From Malus domestica (Eukaryota > Streptophyta > Magnoliopsida > Rosales > Rosaceae), in the NCBI RefSeq assembly GCF_042453785.1, contig NC_091670.1, positions 33,553,501 to 33,617,500 of the forward strand: a stretch of DNA of 64,000 nt. The letters are read 5' to 3'. The translations under genes were made by a program, and so were the position numbers. The notes beneath the pieces were generated by a model that worked only from the letters and a program-made list of their open reading frames with translations, made no database searches and was not told the DNA's origin. This document shows, in pieces, positions 23,245 through 34,407 of this stretch (position 1 is the stretch's first letter; every line of letters starts with the position of its first letter).

Positions 23245-24544
23245 CTTCGTGCTTGACTAAAGCGCTTAATTCTTTTCTTTCTTTTTTTCTAACTCCGCGC
23301 TTCTATTTTGAAACCGCGCTTCCAATTTGAAATCGCGCTTTTATTCCGCGCCTCATTTTTGGTTAATAGTTTTACCCTCAGCCGAGGAAATATTTTTTGT
23401 TGCCCCGAAATCGTCGTCTAGTATTCTAAGATAGCAGGGAAGGACAATTTACCCGTCAAAATTAAACTAGTCGGGACATTGCATTTATGCCGACAAAATG
23501 ATGGTCGGTTAACATTCGAATTTTCTCAGCTAAAATTAATGCTATAAATTGGTTTTGGCTTGAATATTTAGTCGACAAATTAAAATTTTAGTCGGTAGAG
23601 GACTCTTGTGCCGATAAAATTTTACTCTGTCGGCTTAGAATTTGTCGGCAAAATAAGATTTTCTAGTAGTGAGTGTGAATTAAATGTGTTCTCTCTAACA
23701 TTACTCTATTTCTTCATATGCCAAAAAGGCGAAAGAAAAGGTGGATTCATCGCAATTTGATGTTGTTTGGTTTGGTTGTCACAGATGAGCTCAGATTGCC
23801 AAGCATCTCCCCGGAAGAACAGACAATGAGGTGAAGAATTTCTGGAATTCATGAATTAAGAAAAAGCTCATGTAACAAGGTTTGGACCCAAAAACCCATA
23901 ACTTGCTTCCTAATTCTCATCATCAGAGATCAGCTTCTAACAAGGTTGCAAGCAGTAGCCAATCACCACTACTGCAATTACATAGTCAACAGCAACCCAT
24001 TCAAGTGCCTTTCACAGAAATAAATGCATCACCTATTAATGTGACATTACGTACTGATCAATATCATGATCTTGATCAAAACCCTAGTAATGCTTCTTGG
24101 ACTAAAGTTGAGGATCCTACCTTCAATGACATCACCAGGTTACCTCATCAACCATCCACTGATCACAGCACACTGATCAATAATATTCCCTCTTCATGGT
24201 CGTCTTCCTCGGTGAACCTATCAGTGTTTGGTCTCTTGGAAAATTGTAACATCTGGCTTTCTGGTGCTGATCCCTTTGAAGCACCAAGAATACTATTGGG
24301 AGAGCAGTCAAAGGGAGAAGCAGTTCTACAGCAAGAAAATGAGACGCTCTTGGATCAGATGGAAATTAAGCGTATTGAGGATATGGATCATGCTTCAATA
24401 TTTGAAAGTTCTAGTATTGATTTTAGCTTTGTCGAGTCTACACTTAAGTCGTGTGAAGAAATATCGCAGGATCTGAACTCTATGTGTAATTTTGCATGGA
24501 GATATTAGACTTGTTTTGCGTGCATACTTTATTGAACTTTTCTC

Positions 24545-25023
24545 TGTTGAGATTTAAGCTGCATACTAGCTTAATATCGAACTGCAGATGACAATCCTGC
24601 AGAAAGAAGTGAAGAGAATACTGAAATCGAAGAGATGAAGAACTTGCTATGTTTAGCAAGTAGCCGTTAGGTTCAAATGTGCAACGGCTAATTCCATTTT
24701 CTGTTTTTAGAATGCTTACAGCTGGTGTTCTTATCTTTTTAATTGTACTTTGCATTCCCATCTTCTTCCAAGTGGATGGATGATATCCTCCGATGACCAT
24801 TAATGGCCGGAGAAGGTTTCTAGGTCCCTAGTGTGTAGGATCTGTTTTTGACCAGTTGTGAGTAATATAGTCCTTGTAATCTTTATGGTTTTTGATATGA
24901 AAAAGATACTGACTCTTGCTCTTCCTCTCTCTCTCTTGAAAGAAAAACTCAGTTTTTAGAAAAAGCTTCAACTTCTATCGAAGAATATCAACCAAAACAC
25001 CATGCCTGATACCATTTCAAACA
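24545..25023 (+). repeat. 5' LTR of the copia element
   Basis: 479 bp, starting TGTTGAGATTTAAGC and ending CATTTCAAACA. Differences from the 3' LTR are seen at 'ctgcagatg', 'tgcagaaag', 'agccgtta' and 'ctaattcc'. Confidence 0.93.
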
Positions 25024-25035
25024 TGGTATCAGAGC
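25024..25035 (+). other. Primer-binding site (tRNA-iMet type)
   Basis: TGGTATCAGAGC abuts the 5' LTR end and is complementary to the 3' end of initiator tRNA-Met, the usual copia primer. Confidence 0.9.
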
Positions 25036-25153
25036 ACTAGGTCTGATTCCAGAGAGGGGCGTAAAGCTGTGAGAGAGGTTCTTCTTGAAAAAAGGTCTCA
25101 GAAGGGATAAAGGTGGTTCCTTATTGGTTGATTCACTGATACTCACTAAGAAA

Positions 25154-28100
25154 ATGGTGGGATCAGGTTCTTCCGGTGGAGATTTACGAACTCCACAGTT
25201 TGATGGTGCAAACTACGATTTTTGGGCTGTCAAGATGGAGACTATCCTCATAGCGCAGACCTATGGGATGTAGTAGAACTCGGAGTGCAACCGCAGCAGG
25301 TTTCCGTGGAGGAAGAAGCCTCTGGAGAGGAAGGAAGTGAGATTGAGCATGTTCCAGTGGAACCACCCACCATCTCCAGAGAAGACAGAATCAAAAACGC
25401 CAAGGCGTTGAGTATCATACAAGGAGCTATAACAGATGAGTTCTTTCCTCGTATCAGAAATGAGAATACTGCAAAATGGGCTTGGGACATTCCAAGAAGA
25501 GAGTTCAGAGGAGATAAAAAGGTAAGAGCTGTAAAACTTCAAGCAATTAGGGCTGATTTTGAGTATATGAGAATGACAGATAGTGAAAACCTAGATGACT
25601 ATTTGGGTAGGTTTTTTGGAATTGTGAACAATTTGAAATCTCTTGGTGAAGATGTGACTGAACAAAGAATTGTGCAGAAACTATTGATGAGTCTAAGTAG
25701 GAGGTATAAATCCATTGTGTCCATTATTGAGGAAACTCGAGATCTGGATGCTATTAGAGTTGAAGAAGTCATTGCATCTGTCAAAGTATATGATAAAAGG
25801 GAAGACTTGCATGATGAAAGGGATAAATTGACAGGAACTGAGAGGGCTTTTAGTAGTCTCAGAATTGGAAATAATCAAGTCACTGGTACCTACAAGGGTT
25901 CACAAAGTAGGCCAAATCAAAAGTGGCAGGGACAAAACAAGAAAGGATCAAATTGGTCTCTAAGTGGGAACTGGAACAACAATTCTGGAGGAAATTGGAA
26001 TAACAGATTCAATTCACAGAACAAGCAAGGAAGCAGTAGTCAAAGTTCTGTGAAACCACAGTGTCAAGTGTGTCAAAAATATCATTTTGGTGTGTGCAGA
26101 TACAAAGGAAAACCCAAATGTGGAAAGTGCAATTGTTTTGGTCATATTGCAAAGGACTGTGATAGTCACAAGCAAGTTGCCCACTATGCAAGGGAAGAAG
26201 AAGTAACTACAGGAACCATGTTCTACGCTTGTCACTCATCAATTATGCAAGATAGAAGTGTGTGGTTTGTGGATAGTGCTTGCAGCAACCATATGACATC
26301 ACAAGAGTCTGCTTTAATAAACCTTGACAGATCTGTGACCTGTAAAGTTAAAATGGGCACAGGTGATCTTGTACAAGCAACTGGAAAAGGCACTTTAGTG
26401 GTTGAAACTCAGCGTGGGAAAAGATATATAAATGAAGTGTTGCTGGTTCCAGGTTTGGATGAAAACTTACTGAGTGTAGGCCAAATGATAGAGCATGGTT
26501 ACTATGTCCTATTTGGGGGTAATATGGCAGTAATCTTTGATGATAGCAGGCTTAACAATGTTGTAGCAAAAGTGATCATGGCAGGAAATCGATGTTTTCC
26601 TCTTTCACTAGAGTCTATAACCCCTGCAGCAAGAAAAGCATCTATGGTTGAAGATTCATGGTTATGGCATAGAAGGCTTGGACATCTGAACTTCACTAGC
26701 ATGAAGAAGATGCAGCAGAAGGAAATGGTACTTGGACTACCTGTTTTGACAGAAATGAGAGATGTGTGTGAAGGTTGTGTGTCAGGCAAGCACCACAGAG
26801 AACCTTTTGACAAAGAAAAAACGTGGAGAGCAAGCTGTCCACTTGAATTGGTGCATACAGATTTGTGTGGACCTATGCAAAACGAATCCATTGGAGGGAA
26901 TAGGTACTTCATCACATTCATTGATGATTTCTCAAGAATGTGTTGGGTATACTTTCTCAGAAACAAATCTGATACCTTCAATGTGTTCAAAAAATTCAAA
27001 GTTTTTGTTGAACTGCAAAATGGGTTCAGTTTGAAGAAGCTAAGAAGTGATAGAGGTGGTGAATACACCTCACATGAATTTATGGATTACTGTGCAAGCA
27101 TGGGAATGGAGAGGCAACTGACAATTGCATATTCACCTCAGCAAAATGGAGTTGCTGAGAGAAGAAATATAACAGTTTGTGAAATGGCAAGATCCATGAT
27201 GGCTGAGAAAGGAATCCCTGTGTCTTTCTGGGCAGAAGCTGTAAGTACAGCTGTGTACCTTCAAAATAGATGTTTTACAACATCTGTCCTAGATAAGACA
27301 CCTTTTGAAGCATTCACAGGCAGGAAGCCTGGAATTAAGCACCTGAAGGTATTTGGGTGTATCTGCTATACTCATGTCTCATCACATCTGAGGCACAAAT
27401 TTGATGAGAAATCCAGAAAAGGGGTTTTCATGGGATATGGAAGCTGTGAAAAGGGGTATAGAGTGTATGATCTGCAATCTAAGAAAATAGTACTCTCAAG
27501 AAGTGTAATTTTTAGTGAAAACCAGTCATGGAATTGGAAAAGTGATCAAGTAGAATCTATCTCAATACCTCTCAATCTTGAAGGAAATGACTCTACAGAA
27601 GAAGCTAGAGAGGAACAAACCGATGAAATCCAGTTTGACAATGTTGAAGGTTCTCATTCACACACTATTGTGGATGAGTTGGTTGAAGATAATGGTGGAA
27701 GTCACAGTCAAGGCTCCACACCTAGCTTCACCCCAGTAAAGTTGAGAACTCTGGAAGATATATATGCAAGGTGTCACATGTGCATTATAGAACCAGAGAA
27801 CTATCAAGAAGCAGCAAGTGAAATAGCCTGGCAGGAGGCTATGAATGCAGAGTTGGAAATGATTGAAAAAACAATACCTGGGAGCTTGTTGATAGGCCTA
27901 TAAATAAACCTGTTATAGGTGTGAAATGGGTGTTTAAAACTAAGCTAAATCTGGATGGAACAGTTCAAAAACACAAGGCCAGACTTGTGGCAAAAGGTTA
28001 TGCACAGAAACCTGGGATAGACTACAATGAAACCTTTGCACCGGTGGCAATGTTAGATACAATTCGAACACTCATTGCTCTTGCAGCACAAAAGGGTTGG

Positions 28101-29345
28101 AAGTTGTTTCAGTTGGATGTTAAGTCAGCATTCCTAAATGGTGTGCTTGATGAAGAGGTGTATGTTGAGCAGCCTGAGGGTTTTGAGTTGGCAAATGCAG
28201 GTCACAAGGTCTATAAGTTAAGGAAGGCCTTATATGGACTTAAACAGGCACCTAGAGCCTGGTACAGTGAGATTGATGCATATCTCTCTTTGTGTAAGTT
28301 CAAAAGAAGCACAAGTGAAGCCACACTATATACAAGATCTGATGATGAAGGAGGGTTGATAATTGTGTCAATTTATGTTGATGACATTGTATATACTGGA
28401 AGTAGCGACAAGATGCTCAGTGAGTTCAAAAGGGAAATGATGGAGAGATATGAAATGTCTGATCTCGGCCTTCTACATCACTTCTTAGGTATGGGAATAC
28501 TGCAAACTGATCAAGGTGTGTTTATACACCAAAGTAAGTATGCTAAGTCTTTACTTGTGAAATTTGGGCTCGAAGATTGCAAACCAGTTTCTATTCCTTT
28601 GCCCACTGGTGAAAAGCTAAAGAAAGTAGATGGGAGTGAATTAGCCGATGAAGGACTTTACAGAAAAATAGTGGGAAGTCTACTGTATTTAACAGCAACT
28701 AGACCTGATCTGATGTATGCTGCAAGTTTGTTATCAAGGTTTATGAATGGTCTGACTAAGAAGCATTTGGGAGTTGCAAGAAGAGTACTGAGATATGTGC
28801 AAGGGACCCTAAACTATGGCATTGAGTATGTGAAAGATAAGTCTGCAATCCTCATTGGATTCTGTGATGCAGATTGGGCAGGCAGTGAAGATGATAGCAG
28901 AAGCACCTCAGGTTATGCATTCAGCTTTGGCAGTGGGGCATTTTCTTGGGCTTCTGTGAAACAAAACACAGTTGCATTGTCAACTGCTGAAGCTGAGTAT
29001 GTTTCAGCAGCTGAGGCAACTGCACAGTCAATTTGGTTGAGATTCGTTCTTGATGATTTTGGGGAAATGCAAACTGAGGCAACACCTTTATTTTGTGACA
29101 ATATGTCAGCAATTTCTATGGTCAAAAATCCTGTATTTCATCAGAGAACTAGACACATAAACAGGCGGTATCATTTCATAAAGGAAGCTCTGCAAGAAGG
29201 GGTGATCAAGTTGCAGTTCTGCAGAAGTGAAGAACAACTTGCAGACATATTTACAAAAGCTTTGCCAAAAGATAGATTTAATCAGTTGAGATTGAGACTT
29301 GGAGTTAAGCCAGTAAGCAGCTTAGGAGAGGCTGTTGAGATTTAA
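25154..29345 (+). pseudogene. Copia gag-pol with two frameshifts
   Basis: Gag starts near 25154 (MVGSGSSGGDLRTPQFDG). A shift near 25255-25262 moves the reading to a frame open until 27903, and a second near 27868 (an A run one base short) moves it to a frame open until 29345. In order: Gag; a zinc knuckle (CGKCNCFGHIAKDC, near 26118); aspartic protease (WFVDSACSNHMT, near 26265); integrase zinc finger and catalytic core (HTDLCGP, SDRGGEY, NGVAERRN); reverse transcriptase (YVDDIVYTG, near 28375); RNase H (DADWAGSEDDSRSTSGY, near 28867; LSTAEAEY, near 28978). The stop lies a few bases inside the 3' LTR. Every domain is present, so only the two shifts visibly disable it. Confidence 0.9.
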
Positions 29346-29811
29346 GCTGCATACTAGCTTAATATCGAACTGCAAATGACAATCCTGCATAAAGAAGTGA
29401 AGAGAATACTGAAATCGAAGAGATGAAGAACTTGCTATGTTTAGCAAGTAGCTGTTAGGTTCAAATGTGCAACGGCTAGTTCCATTTTCTGTTTTTAGAA
29501 TGCTTACAGCTGGTGTTCTTATCTTTTTAATTGTACTTTGCATTCCCATCTTCTTCCAAGTGGATGGATGATATCCTCCGATGACCATTAATGGCCGGAG
29601 AAGGTTTCTAGGTCCCTAGTGTGTAGGATCTGTTTTTGACCAGTTGTGAGTAATATAGTCCTTGTAATCTTTATGGTTTTTGATATGAAAAAGATACTGA
29701 CTCTTGCTCTTCCTCTCTCTCTCTTGAAAGAAAAACTCAGTTTTTAGAAAAAGCTTCAACTTCTATCGAAGAATATCAACCAAAACACCATGCCTGATAC
29801 CATTTCAAACA
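29333..29811 (+). repeat. 3' LTR of the copia element
   Basis: 479 bp, the same length as the 5' LTR and nearly identical. The preceding 'ttaggagaggc' may serve as a weak polypurine tract. Confidence 0.93.
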
Positions 29812-29816
29812 TTCTC

Positions 29817-30521
29817 GCCAAAATTTCCAGATTTTACACGTTTTGAGGTATCTTGTGGCAAGGGAACCAACTTTTTGGCGACTCTTTGACCATTTCCCAG
29901 CGAAAACTTAACAGCAAGACAGCGAGAGTAACTGCCCAAAGCATATATTTCATGAGGAATTGGACCTTCAGTAGTTGTCTAATATTGTATCAGAACTACG
30001 GTTCTAAGAGAACCTGATTAGTTCAAATCCTCGACCATCATCATTGAGTTATTTCTCCAAGTCTCGTGGTTATCTGACTGGTTACTTAATTAAGTGCTAT
30101 ACTTTAAGTCTATAATCCATGTTTATATAGTAAACCATTTTCCAATGAGGGACACATACAATATATTTATTCCAATAATCATTTTCTTTCAAATAACACC
30201 GTCACAATATAATCTGCTTATCCATTTCCCTTCCCAAAATTGACCTAGCACGATTCAACACCAACATGCAAAAGGGGGGAGCCAATACAAGGAAAATTAT
30301 AAACGAAAAAAAAAATGATTGTATGCCTTGGGAGTAATATAAAGTACTTCATTCTCTATTGTGAAGTACATTATATATAGCCTTATCATAATGATCTCAT
30401 TTTCTGGCAATATAAATCCACCACTTCTGGTTATTTAGCCAATGGAACACTATATTTTATTTCTAGCTACCTTTGTGTCAATGAATTGAAGTATGAAAAT
30501 ATGAGTGTTAGTATGCAGTAC
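29817..30521. other. Former MYB 3' flank and 3' side of the NAC gene
   Basis: Sequence that lay directly downstream of the MYB stop before the copia insertion, followed by the probable 3' untranslated region of the convergent NAC gene. No other feature seen. Confidence 0.5.
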
Positions 30522-33500
30522 TTAGTCTTGCATGGAGAGGGCCACAGAGTTGTCTTGAGATGAACATAAAGAGAAGATCTCTTCAAATGATCCATTCATG
30601 TAATCCTTGAACTTGTCGTACGACATGTACTTGTCGATGATTTCTGGCTTTGCTGTGTTTGTCTCTGCAGCTAAATTGATCTGCGGGAAGTCTTCAAGTT
30701 CTAAGGGTGGGTAAGGAAATTGATAGGTATTCAGTGAGCTCGCATTGGGCGGTATATATGTTTCCTGCATTATTTGGCAGACAATTACAATAAATTGGTA
30801 TTAATCACATGAGTCTTAAACAAAGAAATCAAGATGCAAACTTAAACTCTGTTTTGGTTCATACACATGCACGCACACATTAACTAGACATGTATATGGA
30901 AAATAACATGACGAAGATTATTGTGAACAAATTATATACTGAATTTCATTGAAGCAATTACTGGAATTTTAATATATAAAATCATTTTTAAACAGTTTTT
31001 TTGTCTTTCAGAAAAGAGAAATAGGGAAGCGTTCAAATTGTTAGGGAGAGATGACTAAAACGAAAAGGCATTGGGGATAAAGAAAATGGAGAGGAGCACT
31101 AAGAGGAAAATTAGGAAGAAATATGTTTGAGTCAGTCAAAAGAAGTTATAGATGTTGATGAAGAAAGCCCATTTGAGTCAGTCTACTATAAAGATTTTTG
31201 AATGAAGCTTTAGCAAAAGGATATAACTCATTACTTGCAACTTTTGTTACTTTAAGATCAAAAGAAAACTCTAAGGCCTTGTTTTGTGGGCCACTTCCAA
31301 CCAATCATAGGAGGTTTGTGCGTGTTTGAATGTGCCCATGATCATGGTTCATTTACGTAGCTTGATCTTAAAATTATATGTATGGGGTGTGAACATGAAG
31401 CCTTGGAGAGTATATGTAAAGCAGATTAGCTATATACAAAAGTAGAATATTTCCCAAAATGTGCCTTCGCAAAAGGAAGCAATGATATCATGAAGATTTA
31501 AAAAGACTTTAAAAGAGCATATTATTTTGTTATATATGTAGGGGTCTCTCTTACTAGACGGTCGCAAAACTATTAATTTGAATTATTAATCATGCAGTCA
31601 TGTCTGTTTAAATATAATGTTTAAATTAATAGTTTGATAACATAACATATAGATTGTTATGTACCATTATCTATTATGAGTGCGTAAATGTATTGTCCTG
31701 AAGAAAATGAATTTGTAAATAGTACTTTGTACAAACCTGAAGTAGATCTGAGGAGCAGTGGACACCAAAAGAGTATAGATCAGCTGAACTGTTTGCTTCA
31801 TCAGAAGCAAATGGAGCTTGTAAATCATCAGCTATGCCAGTTTCAGTAGGTGTGCCTTGAGTGAGATCTGAAGAAGAGGTGTCAGATAGAAATTTGGGAT
31901 AATCATGGTTGGAATCATTCTCATCTTGATCAGTTTCAATCCCTCTTGAAGCTCCCTCATTAATGCCACTAGTGTCTTCCCCTAACAATTGTTCATTGGA
32001 GACCCATATTGAATCATTGTCTGCATTGTTAATCCCAATCGGCGTGTATTCTTTGTTACTCTTGGGCATTTGTATTGTTTTCTTGAACACTCGGCACAAT
32101 GCGTAAGAATCCTGTGTAATTCAAAATAACCAACAAGTTAAACATGGCTGGCTAAACTTACATATATGCATATATGTAAGTGAAGAAAGTTGGAGTTCCA
32201 CAAATCAACCAATAAGTTAAACATGGTATGCTAAAATTACATATATACATGTAAGTGAAGAAAGTTGGGGTTCCACCATAAAATCAATTGACAATATGGG
32301 GAGTAGTCCAAGCTCTTATAAGCCCTTGTAAGGTTTATTCTTTCACCGATGTGAAACTCTTTTATCTTCACATCCACACACTCCCCATCACGTGTGGTGA
32401 ATTTTCAAGCCAAACACGCGGATAACATGCACGAACCTCACATGCACGCCTCCTCACGTGTGGCGAATTTTCAAGCTAAACACTTGGACAACACAAATTG
32501 GTTGACGTAGAGCATGTGTGGCCATTGGATTTCACACATAGACCAACCTACTCTAATACCATAAAGAAAGTTGAGGATCCACCATAAAAGTAATTGGCAA
32601 TATGAATAGTAACTTAATTACTTATAAGCATAAGGTTCTTCCTTTCCTCGATATGTGATTCACTAGTAAGCATAACAAAGACTCTTCGGATCTCTTTCTC
32701 CGAAGCCTACAGATCAAGTGATTTGGACCCTTAAAATTTGATCCAACGACTAAAAACAGAGAAGTTAGCAAAAAAATTTAAAAGATATAATAATTTTTTG
32801 CCGTTATTTCAAATTTCAAGGACCCGGATCACTTGATTCATGGGATTTGGAGGAAGATATCCGAATATGATCTCTTTCTATAAATGAAAAGCAAGCACAG
32901 AAAGAAAAGGGGAAAATAGAGCAGAAATATGTGTGATGCTAAAGTCTAGAAAAAGATACTAGCAAGTACACCTAAAGTGTAGACTGAAGAGTCTTTAATC
33001 ATCATGTTGATAAGCTAATTCCTTTTAAAGGACAAGAAAGAAATTAAAGAAAAAGTACAAAGAGTGACATTGAATTTTGCTTTTATTCGAGTCCATAGAC
33101 ATTACATATGTACGAATGATGGCGTAAATTGTGACCAGTATATAGATATAATGATATTATACAGGAAGATGTTCAGATTCAATTAATGTTTCTAGCTAAC
33201 TGTTTTGTACACTAGTTAAAGTGCATACTGGGATGCGCTCTTTAATATATCAGTCAAGCACTGGATTCATATACTTAATTGGAAACCCTAATTACAATAA
33301 TTCTTGTATGGTAGTTACGATAATGGTGTATAATTAACTTTCTTTAGATATCAGAAACTCTAATTTTTTTTTTTTTTTAAAGTCACCAAACCCTAATTAT
33401 AAGGGTACAACTCTCTCTCTTGCGCGTCTTAAACACCAACAGTTGCACACTCTTTATGAAACAGTTTAAGTAAATTCTCTTCAGTGAATTCAAGCAGCTA

Positions 33501-34318
33501 GCCCTTATATTAAATCATTGTCATTAGATTTTCTAACTCCAAAAATGCTTATATTTACCAATTTTAAGCAAAAAGGAAAATGGAGGGAATTAGATGCATA
33601 CTAAACCATACAACTAATGATCTACTACAAGTATATTGCGTACTTATATATACCTTTATAGATGATGACCCATTGCCACACACAGAATCGACCAGCCGGT
33701 ACTCATGCATAACCCAGTTGGTTCTAATACCATGGGGGGCTCTACCTCTATAGTAAACCAATGTCTTCTTCATGCCGACAGCACGCCTCTGACTGTTCAC
33801 CGCCCGGTCTTTCCCAGTCGCTTTCCAGTACCCAGCTCGAGTAGCCCTATTCGTTCTCGACCCGTTGGGGTACTTCCTATCCCTCGGGCTGTAGAAGTAC
33901 CACTCCATGTCTTTGCTCGGAAGAAACGACTTATCTACAGTAAACAGAATATGTCAAACTTATGTACAGTAAGAGAAATTCTGTATTCCTATTGTAATGG
34001 ATTAAAGAGTTAAGAGTGTGAATTTTAAAGTATTGGATTATTCTATATTTTTCTAAATGGTTGATAAAACCTCAACTTCTTTTATCATGTTTGCTTGAAA
34101 TATTATTATTATACTAGAATTATATATTTACATGAGGCACAAAACAAAATCAAGTACATACCAGGTAAATCCCATGGCTCACATTTGTAGAGGTCGACCT
34201 CTGGGATAATTTCTAGCTCAATGGTGCGACCATTGATTTTTCGATCTAGATAGTAAGCAACAAGCTCTTCATCTGTTGGGTGGAATCTGAATCCAGGAGG
34301 AAGACTCATGGGTGCCAT
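30522..34318 (-). CDS. NAC domain transcription factor, 4 exons, 351 aa
   Basis: Exons on the minus strand: 34318-34162, 33934-33654, 32111-31737 and 30764-30522, with GT/AG borders and frame kept throughout (146 + 125 + 80 codons). The NAC domain spans about residues 5-157 with the standard subdomains: [81 protein letters not shown] and, at the start of exon 3, [11 protein letters not shown]. This domain binds DNA and dimerises in the nucleus. The C-terminal half is acidic and serine-rich ([20 protein letters not shown]), a usual activation region, with no transmembrane segment at the end. By eye the N-terminus is closest to the ANAC045/ANAC086-like group; that placement is tentative. The 5' leader has a long GA repeat. 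Intron 2 is 1.5 kb and holds a TRIM-like repeat and a MITE. Confidence 0.95.
32160..32690 (-). mobile_element. TRIM-like LTR repeat, copy 2, in NAC intron 2
   Basis: Direct repeats starting 'gaagaaagttgg' (about 32180, 32255) and 'aagaaagttgaggatcc' (about 32562), each followed by 'accataaaa' and 'aattg.caatatg'. A middle part has repeated 'cacgtgtggcgaattttcaa' phrases and a decayed PBS 'ctctaatacca'. Same family as at 470-910 and 44190-44510. Confidence 0.55.
32693..32876. mobile_element. Foldback MITE in NAC intron 2
   Basis: Inverted arms: 'agatcaagtgatttggaccc' on the left and, inverted, 'gaatcaagtgatccgggtcc' on the right, plus outer 'cggatctctttctccgaa' against inverted 'cggatatcttcctccaaa'. 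The core 'aaatttgatccaacg' is shared with the elements at 46498 and 59856. Confidence 0.65.
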
Positions 34319-34356
34319 TGCAGTACTCTCTGAGAGTGTGAGAGAGATGAAGTTAA

Positions 34357-34407
<51 letters not shown>

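Larger units (their letters stand above)
20385..23671. mobile_element. Non-autonomous CACTA (En/Spm) element, 3,287 bp
   Basis: Terminal inverted repeats CACTACTAGAAA at 20385 and, inverted, at 23671, with a 3-bp target duplication AGT (20382-20384 and 23672-23674). Subterminal zones on both sides are packed with 'ttgtcggc'-type repeats in both orientations, the usual transposase-binding architecture. No transposase domain was recognised. The interior holds exon-like pieces on the minus strand, one set resembling a twin-LOV gene, so this looks like a gene-capturing element. It lies wholly inside intron 2 of the MYB. Confidence 0.9.
19569..24508 (+). pseudogene. R2R3-MYB transcription factor gene with three in-frame stops
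   Basis: Exon 1 is 19569-19698 (MGHRCCGKQKVKRGLWSPEE...), exon 2 is 19785-19914 (130 bp, [18 protein letters not shown]) and exon 3 starts at 23785. Both introns have GT/AG borders and the usual MYB positions. Exon 3 keeps the R3 signature (AQIAKHLPGRTDNEVKNFW) but has TGA at 23786-23788 where R3 needs Trp, TGA at 23852-23854 and TAA at 23873-23875. It then stays open to TAG at 24506-24508 (about 210 codons). The readable product would be 87 aa, with R2 and half of R3, so DNA binding should be lost. The sequence is close to the MYB26/MYB67-type group by eye. The long intact tail and clean splice sites suggest recent loss. Intron 2 (19915-23784) carries a SINE pair and a CACTA element. Confidence 0.85.
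24545..29811 (+). mobile_element. Full-length Ty1-copia retrotransposon, 5,267 bp
   Basis: Two 479-bp LTRs (24545-25023 and 29333-29811) in direct orientation, TG...CA ended, with a perfect 5-bp target duplication TTCTC (24540-24544 and 29812-29816). The PBS TGGTATCAGAGC follows the left LTR directly. By eye the LTRs differ at about 4 positions, so the insertion is young. It landed 36 bp after the MYB stop codon and splits that gene's 3' untranslated region. Confidence 0.95.

Noticed and set aside
23882..24508. Independent gene of about 208 aa
   Set aside because: It has no ATG at its start and reads straight on from the MYB R3 exon; it is the C-terminal part of the MYB pseudogene.
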